Source: Polymorphum gilvum SL003B-26A1 (lineage in GTDB: Bacteria > Pseudomonadota > Alphaproteobacteria > Rhizobiales > Stappiaceae). Taken from it: a stretch of 64,000 nt of DNA. A model generated the notes under the pieces. The model had not been told where the DNA came from and made no database searches. It saw nothing but the letters and a program-made list of their open reading frames with translations. The translations under genes and the position numbers were made by a program. The stretch is taken from NCBI RefSeq assembly GCF_000192745.1, contig NC_015259.1, positions 3,487,001 to 3,551,000 of the forward strand, in the 5' to 3' direction. The first letter of the stretch is position 1. Each line of letters starts with the position of its first letter. This document shows, piece after piece, positions 43,314 through 52,731 of this stretch.

Positions 43314-44720
43314 TCAGTTCTCCGAGCCGTTCATTGCCGCCGCGGCCGGCGGCTCGGCCGCTTCTGCGCCGGGCTGGCCCGGCGACGCGCTGACCTCTTC
43401 GACCAGAATGCCGTCGCCGGCTTCCGGTATGCGCGTGCTGATGACCTTGTCGCCGTCCACGAGGTCTCCGCGAACCAGAACGTAACCGTCGTCGAATGCC
43501 ACCGCTTCGACACGGCGGGTCGCCATGCGCTGTCCGTCCACGACAAAGACCCGGCCATCGGCATGGTATGCGCTTTCGGGTATTCGCCCCGTGCCCTTGT
43601 AGACCCTGTCCGGTATGCTGATCGCGACGAACGCACCGGGCCGGAGCGGGCTCGTATCGGGAATGGCTTCGATCCGCGCATAGATGTCGACGCCACCGCG
43701 ACTGCGCGCAACGTCGGCGCCGATGCGATCCACTGTCGCCGTGTAAGTCATGGTCTCGCCGCCGAGAAACCAGAAGACCTCCACCATCCGTCCGGCGATC
43801 GTGCCGCTTTCGGCGATCAGCCTGCCATATTGATCGTCCGACAGGGTGAAGCGAACCTCGAGTTCGTCCCGGCTATAGACCGACGCGACGACGTCGTTGA
43901 CATTCACCAGACGCCCGACCTGGGCAGCCTCGGTGCGAACGACAGCGTCGAAGGGAGCGCGCAGAACCGTATTCTCCAGGTTTCGCTCCGCCTGGCGCAG
44001 CCTCCATTCGAGTCTCTCGATCGCGGCTTCCTGCTGCCGTACGCCCGCCTCTTCCACCGCCAGGGTATTGCGGGCCTGCTCCAGGCCTTGCTGGCGCTGC
44101 GACACCAGCAGCCGTCGCTCGTCTAGGGTCCGTTCGGTAACGGATCCGCCGGCACGGAGTTGTTCGGCTCGTTCCAGATCGCGTTTCGCGAGTTCCAGTT
44201 GCTCGCTGGCTCGATCCAGATTGTCCCGCTGGAGAGCGACCCGGCCCTGAAGTTCGACCTGCCGCGCCCTCGCCTCAAGCAGGTTCGCCTTCGCTTCGGT
44301 GACGGCGCCTTCGTAGTCGAACCGGTCGACCGCTATGAGGTCCTCACCCCTCAAGATCGTTCCTCCGGCCTTGAGATCCGGATTCACGGAGGTGACCTCG
44401 CCCGCCACCAGGACGCGCAGATCGACTTGGCGCCCTGCGGCCACCTCGCCGTAGAGGTTGATGGTCGGAGCGTGATCCGCGATGATGACCGGCACCGTTT
44501 CAACGACGTAGGATTTCTCCTGGACCGGGCGCTTCTTGACTTCGGGCTTGGTTGCGACGAGATGGCGCATGCCTTGCACGGCACCGAACAGGACGGCCAG
44601 AGCAACGAGGGCCTGCACCAACGCCTTGAGTACAAGGACCAAGGGCCTGCGTCCGTCGGTGTCTGTTGCAACGAGTGGGCTAACCTGATCGCTTTTTGAA
44701 ACCTCGACCGATTGCAGCAC
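43314..44720 (-). CDS. Efflux RND transporter periplasmic adaptor subunit
   Basis: A membrane-fusion protein of about 468 residues. An N-terminal anchor (VLKALVQALVALAVLFGAVQ) is followed by the first half of a lipoyl domain (INLYGEVAAGRQVDLRVLVA), a long alpha-hairpin coiled coil (about 150-255), the second lipoyl half (TVLRAPFDAVVRTEAAQVGR), a beta-barrel, and a membrane-proximal domain with a Pro/Ala tail. No ATG is available ahead of the anchor: GTG 44720 (GGAG 12 bases upstream) is used, TTG 44765 is the alternative. Its stop is one base from the permease ATG, so the pair is coupled. Confidence 0.87.
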   Translation of the reverse strand: MLQSVEVSKSDQVSPLVATDTDGRRPLVLVLKALVQALVALAVLFGAVQGMRHLVATKPEVKKRPVQEKSYVVETVPVIIADHAPTINLYGEVAAGRQVDLRVLVAGEVTSVNPDLKAGGTILRGEDLIAVDRFDYEGAVTEAKANLLEARARQVELQGRVALQRDNLDRASEQLELAKRDLERAEQLRAGGSVTERTLDERRLLVSQRQQGLEQARNTLAVEEAGVRQQEAAIERLEWRLRQAERNLENTVLRAPFDAVVRTEAAQVGRLVNVNDVVASVYSRDELEVRFTLSDDQYGRLIAESGTIAGRMVEVFWFLGGETMTYTATVDRIGADVARSRGGVDIYARIEAIPDTSPLRPGAFVAISIPDRVYKGTGRIPESAYHADGRVFVVDGQRMATRRVEAVAFDDGYVLVRGDLVDGDKVISTRIPEAGDGILVEEVSASPGQPGAEAAEPPAAAAMNGSEN

Positions 44721-44896
44721 GGGAAAGCTTCTCCATGTCGATGCCTGTCGCCGGACAGCAAGCAACCGCCGACACGGACGTCCGCATCGATTTCAACGGC
44801 ACGGGAAAGGCTAACCATAGGTCCACCCGCCGCGGCAACGATTCAATTGTCTCGGAATGTCGCAAGTAGACCCTGCAGCTGCAGAACCGCGGACGC

Positions 44897-45874
44897 CTAG
44901 CGTTCGGGATCGAACTCGTACTTCGTGCTGCAGAACTCACAGGTCACGACGATCTTGTCGTCGACCACCATCTCCGACAACTCGTGAGGATCGAAACTAT
45001 CCAGGATCCCCTCGACCTTCTCGCGCGAGCATCGGCACCGGTCCACGATCGGCTGCGGATCGAAAATCCGGATTCCGCGTTCGTGGAAGAGACGGAACAG
45101 GAGGCGTTCGACGGTAACCTCGGGGTCGGTGAGTTCGTCGTCGCGCACGGTCGCGACCAGACTGCGCGCCTCGACCCACGCATCGTCTTCCTCCACCTCG
45201 TGTGCCGCTGCCCCCTCCGGCGCGTCTCCTGGGTGAAGGTCCGGCGAGCGCATGCGTTCCGGCGCTTCCGGAAGGAATTGCACCAGGACGCCTCCGGCAG
45301 TCCAGCTTCGCACCGGCCCCGCCCCCTCGCGGCGGGTGAACAACTGGCCGACGGCCAGGCGGATCTCGGTCGGGATCTGTTCGGATCGAGCGAAATAGCG
45401 GCGGGCCACCTCTTCCAGGGAAATGCCGTCGAGTTCGACCAGCCCCTGGTAGCGCTGCATGTGGCGCCCCTGGTCGACCGTCATGGCCAAATGCCCGCGG
45501 CCGAGAAGCGCGGCCGTGTCCATGTCCTGACCGGAACCGCTCTCGAAGGCTGCCTGGTCGAACCGAGCATAGGCGCGGATCGCGTCAGGCGAGGAAAAAT
45601 CGACCACCAGCATCGACACGGGGCCATCGGTCTGCGTCTGCAGCGTGAAGCGTCCCTCGAACTTCAGCGACGTGCCGAGGAGAGAGGTCAACACCACGGC
45701 CTCGGCGAGCAGGCGCGCAACGGGCTCGGGATAGGCATGCCGACCGAGGATCTGGTCGAGGACGGGGCCGAGCGCAACCGCTCGGCCGCGCACATCCAGT
45801 CCCTCGACCGCGAAAGGCCGAACCGCATCAGCACCGGCTGGCGCAATGCCGTAAGCCGCAGGATCGAATGCCAC
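44897..45874 (-). CDS. hslO: Hsp33 redox-regulated chaperone
   Basis: A 325-residue cytosolic holdase activated by oxidation and unfolding. The C-terminal zinc centre is intact: C-x-C in DRCRCSREKV and C-x-x-C in VVTCEFCSTKYEF. The N-terminal domain has LLAEAVVLTSLLGTSLKFEG and DGPVSMLVVDFSSPD, typical of the family. The start is a GTG at 45874 (VAFDPAAYG), with GAGAGG seven bases before it; the frame upstream belongs to argF in another phase. Third gene of argD-argF-hslO, 11 bases after argF, an arrangement common in alphaproteobacteria. Confidence 0.93.
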   Translation of the reverse strand: MAFDPAAYGIAPAGADAVRPFAVEGLDVRGRAVALGPVLDQILGRHAYPEPVARLLAEAVVLTSLLGTSLKFEGRFTLQTQTDGPVSMLVVDFSSPDAIRAYARFDQAAFESGSGQDMDTAALLGRGHLAMTVDQGRHMQRYQGLVELDGISLEEVARRYFARSEQIPTEIRLAVGQLFTRREGAGPVRSWTAGGVLVQFLPEAPERMRSPDLHPGDAPEGAAAHEVEEDDAWVEARSLVATVRDDELTDPEVTVERLLFRLFHERGIRIFDPQPIVDRCRCSREKVEGILDSFDPHELSEMVVDDKIVVTCEFCSTKYEFDPER

Positions 45875-45885
45875 CTGTCTGCCTC

Positions 45886-46815
45886 TCAAATGCCGCCCAG
45901 GCACCAAGCGAGAATGCCCTTCTGCGCATGCAGACGGTTTTCCGCTTCGTCGAACACCACGGAATTGGGACCATCCATGACCTCGGAGGTAACCTCCTCG
46001 CCGCGGTGCGCGGGCAGGCAATGCATGAAAAGGGCATCCTTGTGGGCGTGCGCCATCAGCCGCGCGTTGACCTGGTACGGACTGAGCAGGTTGTGGCGAG
46101 ATTGCGTGTCGTCGTCCCCCATCGAAACCCAGCAGTCGGTCACGACGCAGTCGCTGCCCTTCACCGCCTCGAACGGATCATCGGTAACCATGATCGATGC
46201 GCCTTCGGCACGCGCCCTGTCGATGAGATCGGCAGGCGGCGAAAGCTCGGGCGGAGTGGCGATGCGCAACTCGAAATCCATCCTCGGTGCCGCATGCACC
46301 CACGAGGCCAGCACGTTGTTGCTGTCGCCGGTCCAGGCGACACTGCGCCCCTTGATCGGACCGCGATGCTCCTCGAAGGTCATCAGATCGGCCATGATCT
46401 GGCAAGGATGGGACTTTTTGGTCAGTCCGTTGATCACCGGAACCGTCGCGTTGGCTGCCAGTTCGCGCAGATCGTTGTCATCGAGGATCCTGATCATGAT
46501 GGCATCGACGAACCGGGACAGCACCCGCGCCGTGTCGGCGATCGTCTCTCCGCGGCCGAGTTGCATCTCCGCGCCCGTCAGCATCAGCGTCTCGCCGCCC
46601 AGTTCGCGCATGCCGACATCGAAGGAAATCCGTGTGCGCGTCGACGGCTGCTCGAAGATCATCGCGAGAACCTTGCCGGCAAGCGGACCCTCGCCCCTGC
46701 GCACGCCGTTGCGGACCGCCTTCAACTGCTTGCCGCGCTCCAGAATCGCGCGCAACTGGTCGCCGTCGAACTCCGTCAGATCGAGGAAATGACGCGCACT
46801 CCCGTTCCTACTCAC
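45886..46815 (-). CDS. argF: Ornithine carbamoyltransferase
   Basis: A 309-residue enzyme that joins ornithine and carbamoyl phosphate to give citrulline in arginine synthesis. Carbamoyl-phosphate site [25 protein letters not shown], and the ornithine-site motif [12 protein letters not shown] are present; the SMG loop reads WVSMGDDD. The start is a GTG at 46815 that overlaps the argD stop by 4 bases (GTGA), with AAGGAGC upstream. Length is normal for the family. Confidence 0.95.
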   Translation of the reverse strand: MSRNGSARHFLDLTEFDGDQLRAILERGKQLKAVRNGVRRGEGPLAGKVLAMIFEQPSTRTRISFDVGMRELGGETLMLTGAEMQLGRGETIADTARVLSRFVDAIMIRILDDNDLRELAANATVPVINGLTKKSHPCQIMADLMTFEEHRGPIKGRSVAWTGDSNNVLASWVHAAPRMDFELRIATPPELSPPADLIDRARAEGASIMVTDDPFEAVKGSDCVVTDCWVSMGDDDTQSRHNLLSPYQVNARLMAHAHKDALFMHCLPAHRGEEVTSEVMDGPNSVVFDEAENRLHAQKGILAWCLGGI

Positions 46816-48014
46816 GCCACGGCTCCTTCCTTCGACATCTGCTGCTCGAGTGCCGACGCGGCGGCATCGATGCGGGCCACGGCTTCGGCGATCTCCTCGT
46901 CGCTGATGATAAGCGGCGGCATGACGCGCAGGACATTGTCGCCCGCGGGAACCATCAGCAGTCCGTTGGCACGTGCCTTCGCCAGTACCTCGCCCGCCGG
47001 CGGGGTGCATTTCAGGCCGAGCATCAGTCCACGGCCCCTCACCTCCTGGAACACCGCTGGATGCGCATCGACGACAGCGGCGAGCTTCTGCTTGAGCAGC
47101 AGGCCCTTGCGCTGGACTGCCTCGAGGAAGCCCGGCTCCAGGACGACGTCCAGGACCGCATTGCCGACGGCCATGGCGAGCGGATTGCCGCCGAAGGTCG
47201 TGCCGTGCGTGCCGGGCACCATTCCCGCCGCCGCCGCTTCCGTCGCCAGGCAGGCGCCCATTGGGAAGCCGCCGCCGATGCCCTTGGCGATCGCCATCAG
47301 GTCGGGGGTCACACCCGCCCATTCGTGCGCGAACAGCTTTCCGGTCCTGCCGACACCGGTCTGGATCTCGTCGAAGATCAGCAGCAGCCCTTCCGCGTCG
47401 CAGATGCTGCGCAACTGGCGCAGGAAGTCGGCCGGGATCTCACGGATGCCGCCCTCGCCCTGGATCGGCTCGATGGCAATCGCGGCCGTGTTCGGGTCGA
47501 TCGCGGCGCGCAGCGCGTCGAGATCCATCGCCGGAACCTGGTCGAAGCCCGGCGCCTTCGGGCCGAAGCCCTCGAGATACTTCGCCTGTCCGCCGGCCGC
47601 GATGGTCGCGATCGTGCGGCCGTGGAACGCGCCTTCGAACGTGATGATGCCGTAGCGGTCCGGATTGCCGTTCGCATAGTGGTAGCGGCGTGCGGTCTTG
47701 ATCGCCGCTTCCATCGCCTCGGCGCCGGAATTGGTGAAGAAGACACGGTCGGCGAAGGTCGCCTCCGTCAGCCTGCGCCCCAGCCTTTCCTGGCCGGACA
47801 TGTGATAGAGGTTCGACACGTGCCACAGCTTCTCGGCCTGCGCCTTGAGCGCGGCGACGAGATGGGGGTGGGTGTGGCCGAGCGAGTTGACGGCGATGCC
47901 GGAGCCGCAATCGAGGAATCGGCGGCCGTCGGTCGTCTCCAGCCAAACCCCTTCTCCGCGGTCGAAATCCAGATCCGACCGTGCATAGGTGCCGAAAAGT
48001 GCCGACGCCGTCAT
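46812..48014 (-). CDS. argD: Acetylornithine transaminase
   Basis: A 400-residue class III PLP aminotransferase. Motifs: [69 protein letters not shown] and the PLP Lys in [14 protein letters not shown]. Linkage to argF settles the arginine-pathway role; many such enzymes also serve as succinyldiaminopimelate transaminase. AGGAGC precedes the ATG at 48014. First gene of argD-argF-hslO, driven by a promoter about 100-130 bases upstream. Confidence 0.94.
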   Translation of the reverse strand: MTASALFGTYARSDLDFDRGEGVWLETTDGRRFLDCGSGIAVNSLGHTHPHLVAALKAQAEKLWHVSNLYHMSGQERLGRRLTEATFADRVFFTNSGAEAMEAAIKTARRYHYANGNPDRYGIITFEGAFHGRTIATIAAGGQAKYLEGFGPKAPGFDQVPAMDLDALRAAIDPNTAAIAIEPIQGEGGIREIPADFLRQLRSICDAEGLLLIFDEIQTGVGRTGKLFAHEWAGVTPDLMAIAKGIGGGFPMGACLATEAAAAGMVPGTHGTTFGGNPLAMAVGNAVLDVVLEPGFLEAVQRKGLLLKQKLAAVVDAHPAVFQEVRGRGLMLGLKCTPPAGEVLAKARANGLLMVPAGDNVLRVMPPLIISDEEIAEAVARIDAAASALEQQMSKEGAVA

Positions 48015-48071
48015 GTCACGCTGCTCCTGCGGGTCATCCGGCCCGAGGCTTCGAACCGGCATCCAAAACGC

Positions 48072-48099
48072 AGCGTGCCGCCCCGAAAGGCGGCACGCT
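48072..48099 (-). promoter_or_regulatory. Leader hairpin in the argD 5' untranslated region
   Basis: Perfect 11-base arms AGCGTGCCGCC (48072-48082) and GGCGGCACGCT (48089-48099) with a 6-base loop lie between the predicted promoter and argD. On the argD transcript the stem is followed by GCGTTTTGG, a short T-run. It could be a partial attenuator or an mRNA-stabilising stem; the control signal is not known. Confidence 0.5.
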
Positions 48100-48110
48100 T
48101 CGATAGCAGC

Positions 48111-48141
48111 GTTATACACCCGCCCGCCCCTTCGATGTCAA
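48111..48141 (-). promoter_or_regulatory. Predicted promoter of argD-argF-hslO
   Basis: Reading on the minus strand, TTGACA (48136-48141) is followed after 19 bases by TATAAC (48111-48116). The boxes match the sigma-70 consensus well, although the spacer is 2 bases longer than ideal. Confidence 0.5.
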
Positions 48142-48409
48142 TGCAAATGGCGCATTTCCGCCACTTGGCGCGGGTGTCCGGGCGAGGCGGCATTTCTGGG
48201 GAAAAGTCCGTTCGTCCCCACCTCATGCCCCTGCCAACCTTGCCTCGCGTTTCGCCGGTATTGTAGTGTCCGGACTGTCGGATACGACATCTCGTGCTGT
48301 AGATCATCAACCGTAACTAAATATGCCAATTGCTGGCACGTTCCCTACGTGCCTTAAGGATTGGTTACTGCCCGACGGCCTGCGGCCACCAATCGACGGG
48401 GTGCGACGA

Positions 48410-48925
48410 ATGAGTTGGACGACTGAACGCGTGGACCTTTTGAAGAAGCTGTGGGGCGAAGGTCTGAGCGCCAGCCAGATCGCCGCCGAGCTCGGCGGCA
48501 TCACGCGCAACGCCGTGATCGGAAAAGTGCACCGCCTCGGTCTGTCCGGCCGGGCCAAGACGCAGGCGCCGGCGAGCAAGCCGCGGCGGAAAAACGGGGG
48601 CGGACAGGGGGCGGGGAGCCGGCCGGTGCAGAGCCAGCCGCAGAGCCGCGGGGCGACCGCGCTGAAGCTCGACGTCGAGGCAATTCCCCAGGCAAAACAA
48701 GAGGTTGAGCCGGTCGCGGAACTGGTTCCGATGGCCGAGCGGGCGACCATCCTGACGCTCACCGAACGCACCTGCAAATGGCCGATCGGCGATCCCGGCA
48801 GCGAGGATTTCTACTTCTGCGGCCGCCATTCGGAACCGGGCGTGCCCTACTGCCCGTACCATTGCCGCATTGCCTATCAACCGGTTAACGACCGCCGCCG
48901 CGACCGCAAGAGCGCCCGCGGCTGA
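48410..48925 (+). CDS. gcrA: Cell-cycle regulator GcrA
   Basis: A 171-residue transcription factor that in Caulobacter works with sigma-70 at promoters carrying CcrM-methylated GANTC sites. N-terminal helix-turn-helix: MSWTTERVDLLKKLWGEGLS then GGITRNAVIGKVHRLGLSGR. A low-complexity linker (about 55-105) leads to the conserved C-terminal domain with four Cys: TCKWPIGDPGSEDFYFCGRH and PYCPYHCRIAYQP. The ATG at 48410 gives the invariant family start MSWT; no Shine-Dalgarno is obvious. Transcribed away from argD, with a 395-base gap between the two starts. A terminator follows. Confidence 0.96.
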   Translation: MSWTTERVDLLKKLWGEGLSASQIAAELGGITRNAVIGKVHRLGLSGRAKTQAPASKPRRKNGGGQGAGSRPVQSQPQSRGATALKLDVEAIPQAKQEVEPVAELVPMAERATILTLTERTCKWPIGDPGSEDFYFCGRHSEPGVPYCPYHCRIAYQPVNDRRRDRKSARG

Positions 48926-48950
48926 TCGCGACCGGAGGATAGACGCCCAA

Positions 48951-48977
48951 AAACCCGCTGTCCGCAGCGGGTTTTTT
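48951..48977 (+). terminator. Intrinsic terminator of gcrA
   Basis: Arms AAACCCGCTG (48951-48960) and CAGCGGGTTT (48965-48974) with loop TCCG, followed by a run of T's to 48977. It begins 25 bases after the gcrA stop codon. Confidence 0.88.
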
Positions 48978-49103
48978 CATGGTCTCACGAGGGTCCTACA
49001 TGACACTCACTTGTGGCCGGAAACACGCCGGAGTCCTGCCGGCGAGGAGCCGGCCGCCTGTGACTCCGTGTGCCCCCTGCGCATCCCTGCGCATCCCTGG
49101 GCG

Positions 49104-49799
49104 TCAGGCGGCGGCGAACTGGTCGTTGAAGGCGTAGCCGGCGCCGCGAACGGTGCGGATCGGGTCCTTCACCTTGCCGCGGTTGATCGCCTTCCTGAGC
49201 CGACCGACATGGACGTCGACGGTGCGCTCGTCGACATAGACGTCGTGGCCCCAGACGCCGTCGAGCAGCTGCTCGCGCGAGAACACGCGGCCGGGCGAGG
49301 TCATCAGGAACTCGAGCAGGCGGAACTCGGTCGGGCCGAGATGGATCTCCTTGCCGCCGCGCCGCACGCGATGGGTCTCGCGGTCGAGCTCGATGTCGCC
49401 CGAGCGCAGCATGGTCGAGACGACCTCGGGCCGGGCACGGCGCAGGATCGCGCGCACGCGCGCCATCAGTTCGGGCACCGAGAACGGCTTGACCACATAG
49501 TCGTCGGCGCCGGTGGCCAGGCCGCGGATGCGCTCGGCCTCCTCGCCGCGGGCGGTCAGCATGATCACCGGCAGGCGCTCGGTCTCGGCGCGCGCGCGCA
49601 GACGCCGGCACAGCTCGATGCCCGACAGGCCAGGCAGCATCCAGTCGAGAAGCAGCAGGTCCGGCTGGCTCTCGCGCAGGCGGATCTCGGCCTCGTCGCC
49701 GCGCTCGCAGGCCTCGACCGCATAGCCCTCGGCCTCCAGATTGTACCGCAGCAACAGGCTCAGCGGCTCCTCGTCCTCAACGATCAGAACCTTCGGCAT
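49104..49799 (-). CDS. phoB: Phosphate regulon response regulator PhoB
   Basis: A 231-residue OmpR-type response regulator. Receiver domain (1-120) with the acidic pocket VEDEE, phosphoacceptor Asp52 in LLLDWMLPG, Thr in MLTARGEE and Lys in DDYVVKPFS; winged-helix effector (about 130-228) with LGPTEFRLLEFLMTSPGRVF and VDVHVGRLRKAINRG. Phosphorylated by PhoR in low phosphate, it binds Pho boxes such as the one upstream of pstS in this window. Last gene of the phoR-pstSCAB-phoU-phoB block, 41 bases after phoU. Confidence 0.95.
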   Translation of the reverse strand: MPKVLIVEDEEPLSLLLRYNLEAEGYAVEACERGDEAEIRLRESQPDLLLLDWMLPGLSGIELCRRLRARAETERLPVIMLTARGEEAERIRGLATGADDYVVKPFSVPELMARVRAILRRARPEVVSTMLRSGDIELDRETHRVRRGGKEIHLGPTEFRLLEFLMTSPGRVFSREQLLDGVWGHDVYVDERTVDVHVGRLRKAINRGKVKDPIRTVRGAGYAFNDQFAAA

Positions 49800-49840
49800 T
49801 CCCTTCCGCTCCTGGATTCCCTACCGGCACGATATGCGGA

Positions 49841-50551
49841 TCAGGCGTTTTCCTGATCGGTGACGCCGGTCTCGTCGATCTTGCGCCGCTCCTCGAGAAG
49901 CTGCTCGCCGGTCACCATGAAATAGACGTTCTCGGCGATGTTGGTGGCATGGTCGCCGATGCGCTCCAGGTTCTTGGCGCAGAACAGGAGATGCGCGCAC
50001 TGGGTAATCTTGCGCGGATCCTCCATCATGTAGGTCAGCAGTTCGCGGAACAGGGACGTGTAGAGGGCGTCGACCTCGTCGTCGCGCTCGCGCACGGACC
50101 TGGCGGCCTCGGCATCGTGGCCGGTATAGGAATCGATCACCGCCTTGAGCTGCGCCATGGCGAGTTCTGCCATGTGCTCGACGCCGAACGCCGCCTTGGA
50201 GGCGTTGAAGTCGCCGTCGATGGCGATGACGCGCTTGGCGATGTTCTTGGCGAGATCTCCGACCCGCTCCAGGTCGTTGGCGATGCGGCCCGCAGCCATG
50301 ATCTCGCGCAGGTCCTGGCCCATCGGCTGGCGGCGCGCGATGACGCGGATCAGCCGCATCTCGACGTCCTGCTGCAGTTCGTCGAGGCGGGAATCGGCCA
50401 GGATGGTCCGGTGCGCCCTGTCGAGGTCCTGGGTCAGCAGCGCCGTCACCGCGTCGTTGACCAGCGTCTCGGCCAGACCGCCCATTTCGGCGACGCGGCC
50501 GGCGAGGGCCCTCAGTTCCTCGTCATAGGCCGTGACTGTGTGTTCGGTCAT
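49841..50551 (-). CDS. phoU: Phosphate signalling protein PhoU
   Basis: A 236-residue protein of two three-helix bundles that links the Pst transporter to PhoR and keeps the regulon off when phosphate is plentiful. The two metal-binding repeats are visible: RIANDLERVGDLAKNIAKRV (about 80-99) and CAKNLERIGDHATNIAENVY (about 190-210), each with the E-R-x-x-D-x-x-x-N core. The ATG at 50551 gives MTEHTVTAYDEEL, a normal family N-terminus, with AAAGGAACGAG upstream. Follows pstB after 37 bases. Confidence 0.95.
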   Translation of the reverse strand: MTEHTVTAYDEELRALAGRVAEMGGLAETLVNDAVTALLTQDLDRAHRTILADSRLDELQQDVEMRLIRVIARRQPMGQDLREIMAAGRIANDLERVGDLAKNIAKRVIAIDGDFNASKAAFGVEHMAELAMAQLKAVIDSYTGHDAEAARSVRERDDEVDALYTSLFRELLTYMMEDPRKITQCAHLLFCAKNLERIGDHATNIAENVYFMVTGEQLLEERRKIDETGVTDQENA

Positions 50552-50588
50552 ATCTCGTTCCTTTCGCCTTGCGACGGAGCCCGGCGGA

Positions 50589-51410
50589 TCAGCCGAAACG
50601 ACCCGTGATATAGTCCTGGGTCCGCTTGTCCTGAGGATTCGTGAAGATATCCGTGGTTGCCCCCTCTTCCACCAGATAGCCCAAGTGGAAGAAGGCCGTG
50701 CGCTGCGAGACACGGGCCGCCTGCTGCATGGAATGGGTGACGATCACGATCGTGAAGTTCTCGCGCAACTCGTCGATCAGTTCCTCGACCTTGGCGGTCG
50801 CGATCGGGTCGAGCGCCGAACAGGGCTCGTCCATCAGGATCACCTCGGGGCTGACGGCGATGGCACGGGCGATGCACAGGCGCTGCTGCTGACCGCCGGA
50901 CAGGCCGGTACCCGGCTCGGCGAGGCGGTCCTTGACCTCGTTCCACAGGCCGGCCTTCTGCAGGCTGGAGGCGACGATCTCGTCGAGCTCGGCCTTGTTC
51001 CTGGCCAGGCCGTGAATACGCGGACCGTAGGCGATGTTCTCGTAGATCGATTTCGGAAACGGGTTCGGTTTCTGGAACACCATGCCAACACGCGCGCGAA
51101 GTTCGACAACGTCGATGCTCGGATCATAAATGTCCTTGGCGTCCAGGGTGATCTCACCCGTCACCCGGCAGATGTCGATGGTGTCGTTCATGCGATTGAG
51201 GCAGCGCAGGAAGGTCGACTTGCCACAGCCGGACGGGCCGATCAGCGCAGTCACATTCCGCTCGCGGATGTCGAGATCGACATCGAAAAGGGCCTGTTTC
51301 TGACCATAAAAGACGCAGACCTTGTCGCCCTTCATCTTGATCGGGGCACCGTCCGGCGTGACGGAGCGGGCAACATTGCCCAATTGGGTCGAAGCTACGG
51401 TCGCAATCAT
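50589..51410 (-). CDS. pstB: Phosphate ABC transporter ATP-binding protein PstB
   Basis: A 273-residue ABC ATPase. Walker A is GPSGCGKST, the Q-loop [20 protein letters not shown] is specific for PstB, the signature is LSGGQQQR, Walker B is [13 protein letters not shown], and the switch His is in [12 protein letters not shown]. It powers phosphate uptake through PstA/PstC and takes part in PhoU/PhoR signalling. GGAG lies about 8 bases before the ATG. It follows pstA after 22 bases. Confidence 0.96.
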   Translation of the reverse strand: MIATVASTQLGNVARSVTPDGAPIKMKGDKVCVFYGQKQALFDVDLDIRERNVTALIGPSGCGKSTFLRCLNRMNDTIDICRVTGEITLDAKDIYDPSIDVVELRARVGMVFQKPNPFPKSIYENIAYGPRIHGLARNKAELDEIVASSLQKAGLWNEVKDRLAEPGTGLSGGQQQRLCIARAIAVSPEVILMDEPCSALDPIATAKVEELIDELRENFTIVIVTHSMQQAARVSQRTAFFHLGYLVEEGATTDIFTNPQDKRTQDYITGRFG

Positions 51411-51432
51411 CGTGAAATCTCCAATTCGTCGC

Positions 51433-52731
51433 CTACCACCGACGCTCGAAACGCTGGCGGAGGAAAATCGCGATCGCGTTCATGGCCAGCAGGAAGCCAA
51501 GCAGCACCAAGATCGCGGCTGAAGTCCGCGCCACGAAACCGCGCTCGGGACTGTCGGCCCAGATGAAGATCTGCGTCGGCAGGGCAGTGGAGGCCTCGAG
51601 CACGCCGGTCGTCGGCGAGGTAATGAAGGCATTCATCCCGATCAACAGCAGCGGCGCGGTTTCACCCAGCGCCTGAGCCAGGCCGATGATGGTCCCGGTG
51701 AGGATGGTCGGCATCGACAGCGGCAGGATGTGGTGAATGATGGTCTCGTGCTTTGAAGCGCCGATGCCGAGGGCTGCCTCCCGAATGGACGACGGCACCG
51801 ATTTCAACGACGCGCGGGTCACGATGATGATCGTCGGCAGGGTCATGAGGGCGAGAACCATGCCGCCTACCAAGGGCGCCGATCGCGGCAATCCGAAGAG
51901 ACCGAGGAAAACGGCCAGACCCAGCAGACCGAAAACCACGGAGGGAACCGCCGCCAAATTGTTGATGTTGACTTCGATCAGGTCGGTGATCCGGTTCTTG
52001 GGAGCGAATTCCTCCAGGTAGATCGCCGCCGCGATACCGGCCGGGAAAGACAGAAGGAAGCAGACCAACAAAGCCCAGAAAGAGCCGGAGATCGCGCCGG
52101 CCAAGCCCGCCAGTTCAGGGAACCGGCTGTCGGCGTTCAAGAAAAGACCCGTATTGAACGGCTGGCTGATCAGTCCGCGTTCGTTGAGGCCGTCGTACCA
52201 GCCGATCTGCTTGTCGTTCACGCGACGGCGGTCTTCAGGCAAAGACCGGTCGACTTCCCCTTTCGCGAGTTGGTCGAGCGGATCGGCGAGAGGAAACGTG
52301 AAGGAGACGGTCCTGCCGATCATGTCCGGATTGGCGATCACCCGGTCGCGGACGAGAAACTGCGCATTCGGTGTGAAGATCTGCAGGAACTGGCGCCGAT
52401 CCGCCTGGTCGAGGCCGGGCTCCAGATCCGCAAGCGCGGACTGGACGATGGTGCGCCACGGAGCGTTGAAGATGTCGTCCCGGTTGACCTGTTCGGGATC
52501 CAATCGAATCTCGACCGTGACCATGGTCTGGACGAAGGCCTTGTAACCGGTCAGCACGAGCGACGAGAACAGGATCAGCAAAAACCCGATCGCCATAGAG
52601 ATCGCCGTCAAGCCATAGAACTTGAGCCGGGTATCTGCAGCATAGCGAGACTTGCGGCGCGCCTTCATCTCGGCAGACGCCCAGTCGACCGGGGCACGCA
52701 GCCCCGCGCTGTCATCAAGGGCAATGGTCAT
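51433..52731 (-). CDS. pstA: Phosphate ABC transporter permease PstA (long form)
   Basis: A 432-residue permease. The conserved core in the C-terminal 250 residues has six membrane segments and the EAA-type loop [20 protein letters not shown]. The N-terminal part is unusual next to the 296-residue E. coli protein: after TM1 (about 42-62) there is a periplasmic region of about 140 residues ([20 protein letters not shown] onward) before TM2. Such long forms are known in alphaproteobacteria. The ATG at 52731 shares its A with the pstC stop (TGATG). Confidence 0.93.
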   Translation of the reverse strand: MTIALDDSAGLRAPVDWASAEMKARRKSRYAADTRLKFYGLTAISMAIGFLLILFSSLVLTGYKAFVQTMVTVEIRLDPEQVNRDDIFNAPWRTIVQSALADLEPGLDQADRRQFLQIFTPNAQFLVRDRVIANPDMIGRTVSFTFPLADPLDQLAKGEVDRSLPEDRRRVNDKQIGWYDGLNERGLISQPFNTGLFLNADSRFPELAGLAGAISGSFWALLVCFLLSFPAGIAAAIYLEEFAPKNRITDLIEVNINNLAAVPSVVFGLLGLAVFLGLFGLPRSAPLVGGMVLALMTLPTIIIVTRASLKSVPSSIREAALGIGASKHETIIHHILPLSMPTILTGTIIGLAQALGETAPLLLIGMNAFITSPTTGVLEASTALPTQIFIWADSPERGFVARTSAAILVLLGFLLAMNAIAIFLRQRFERRW

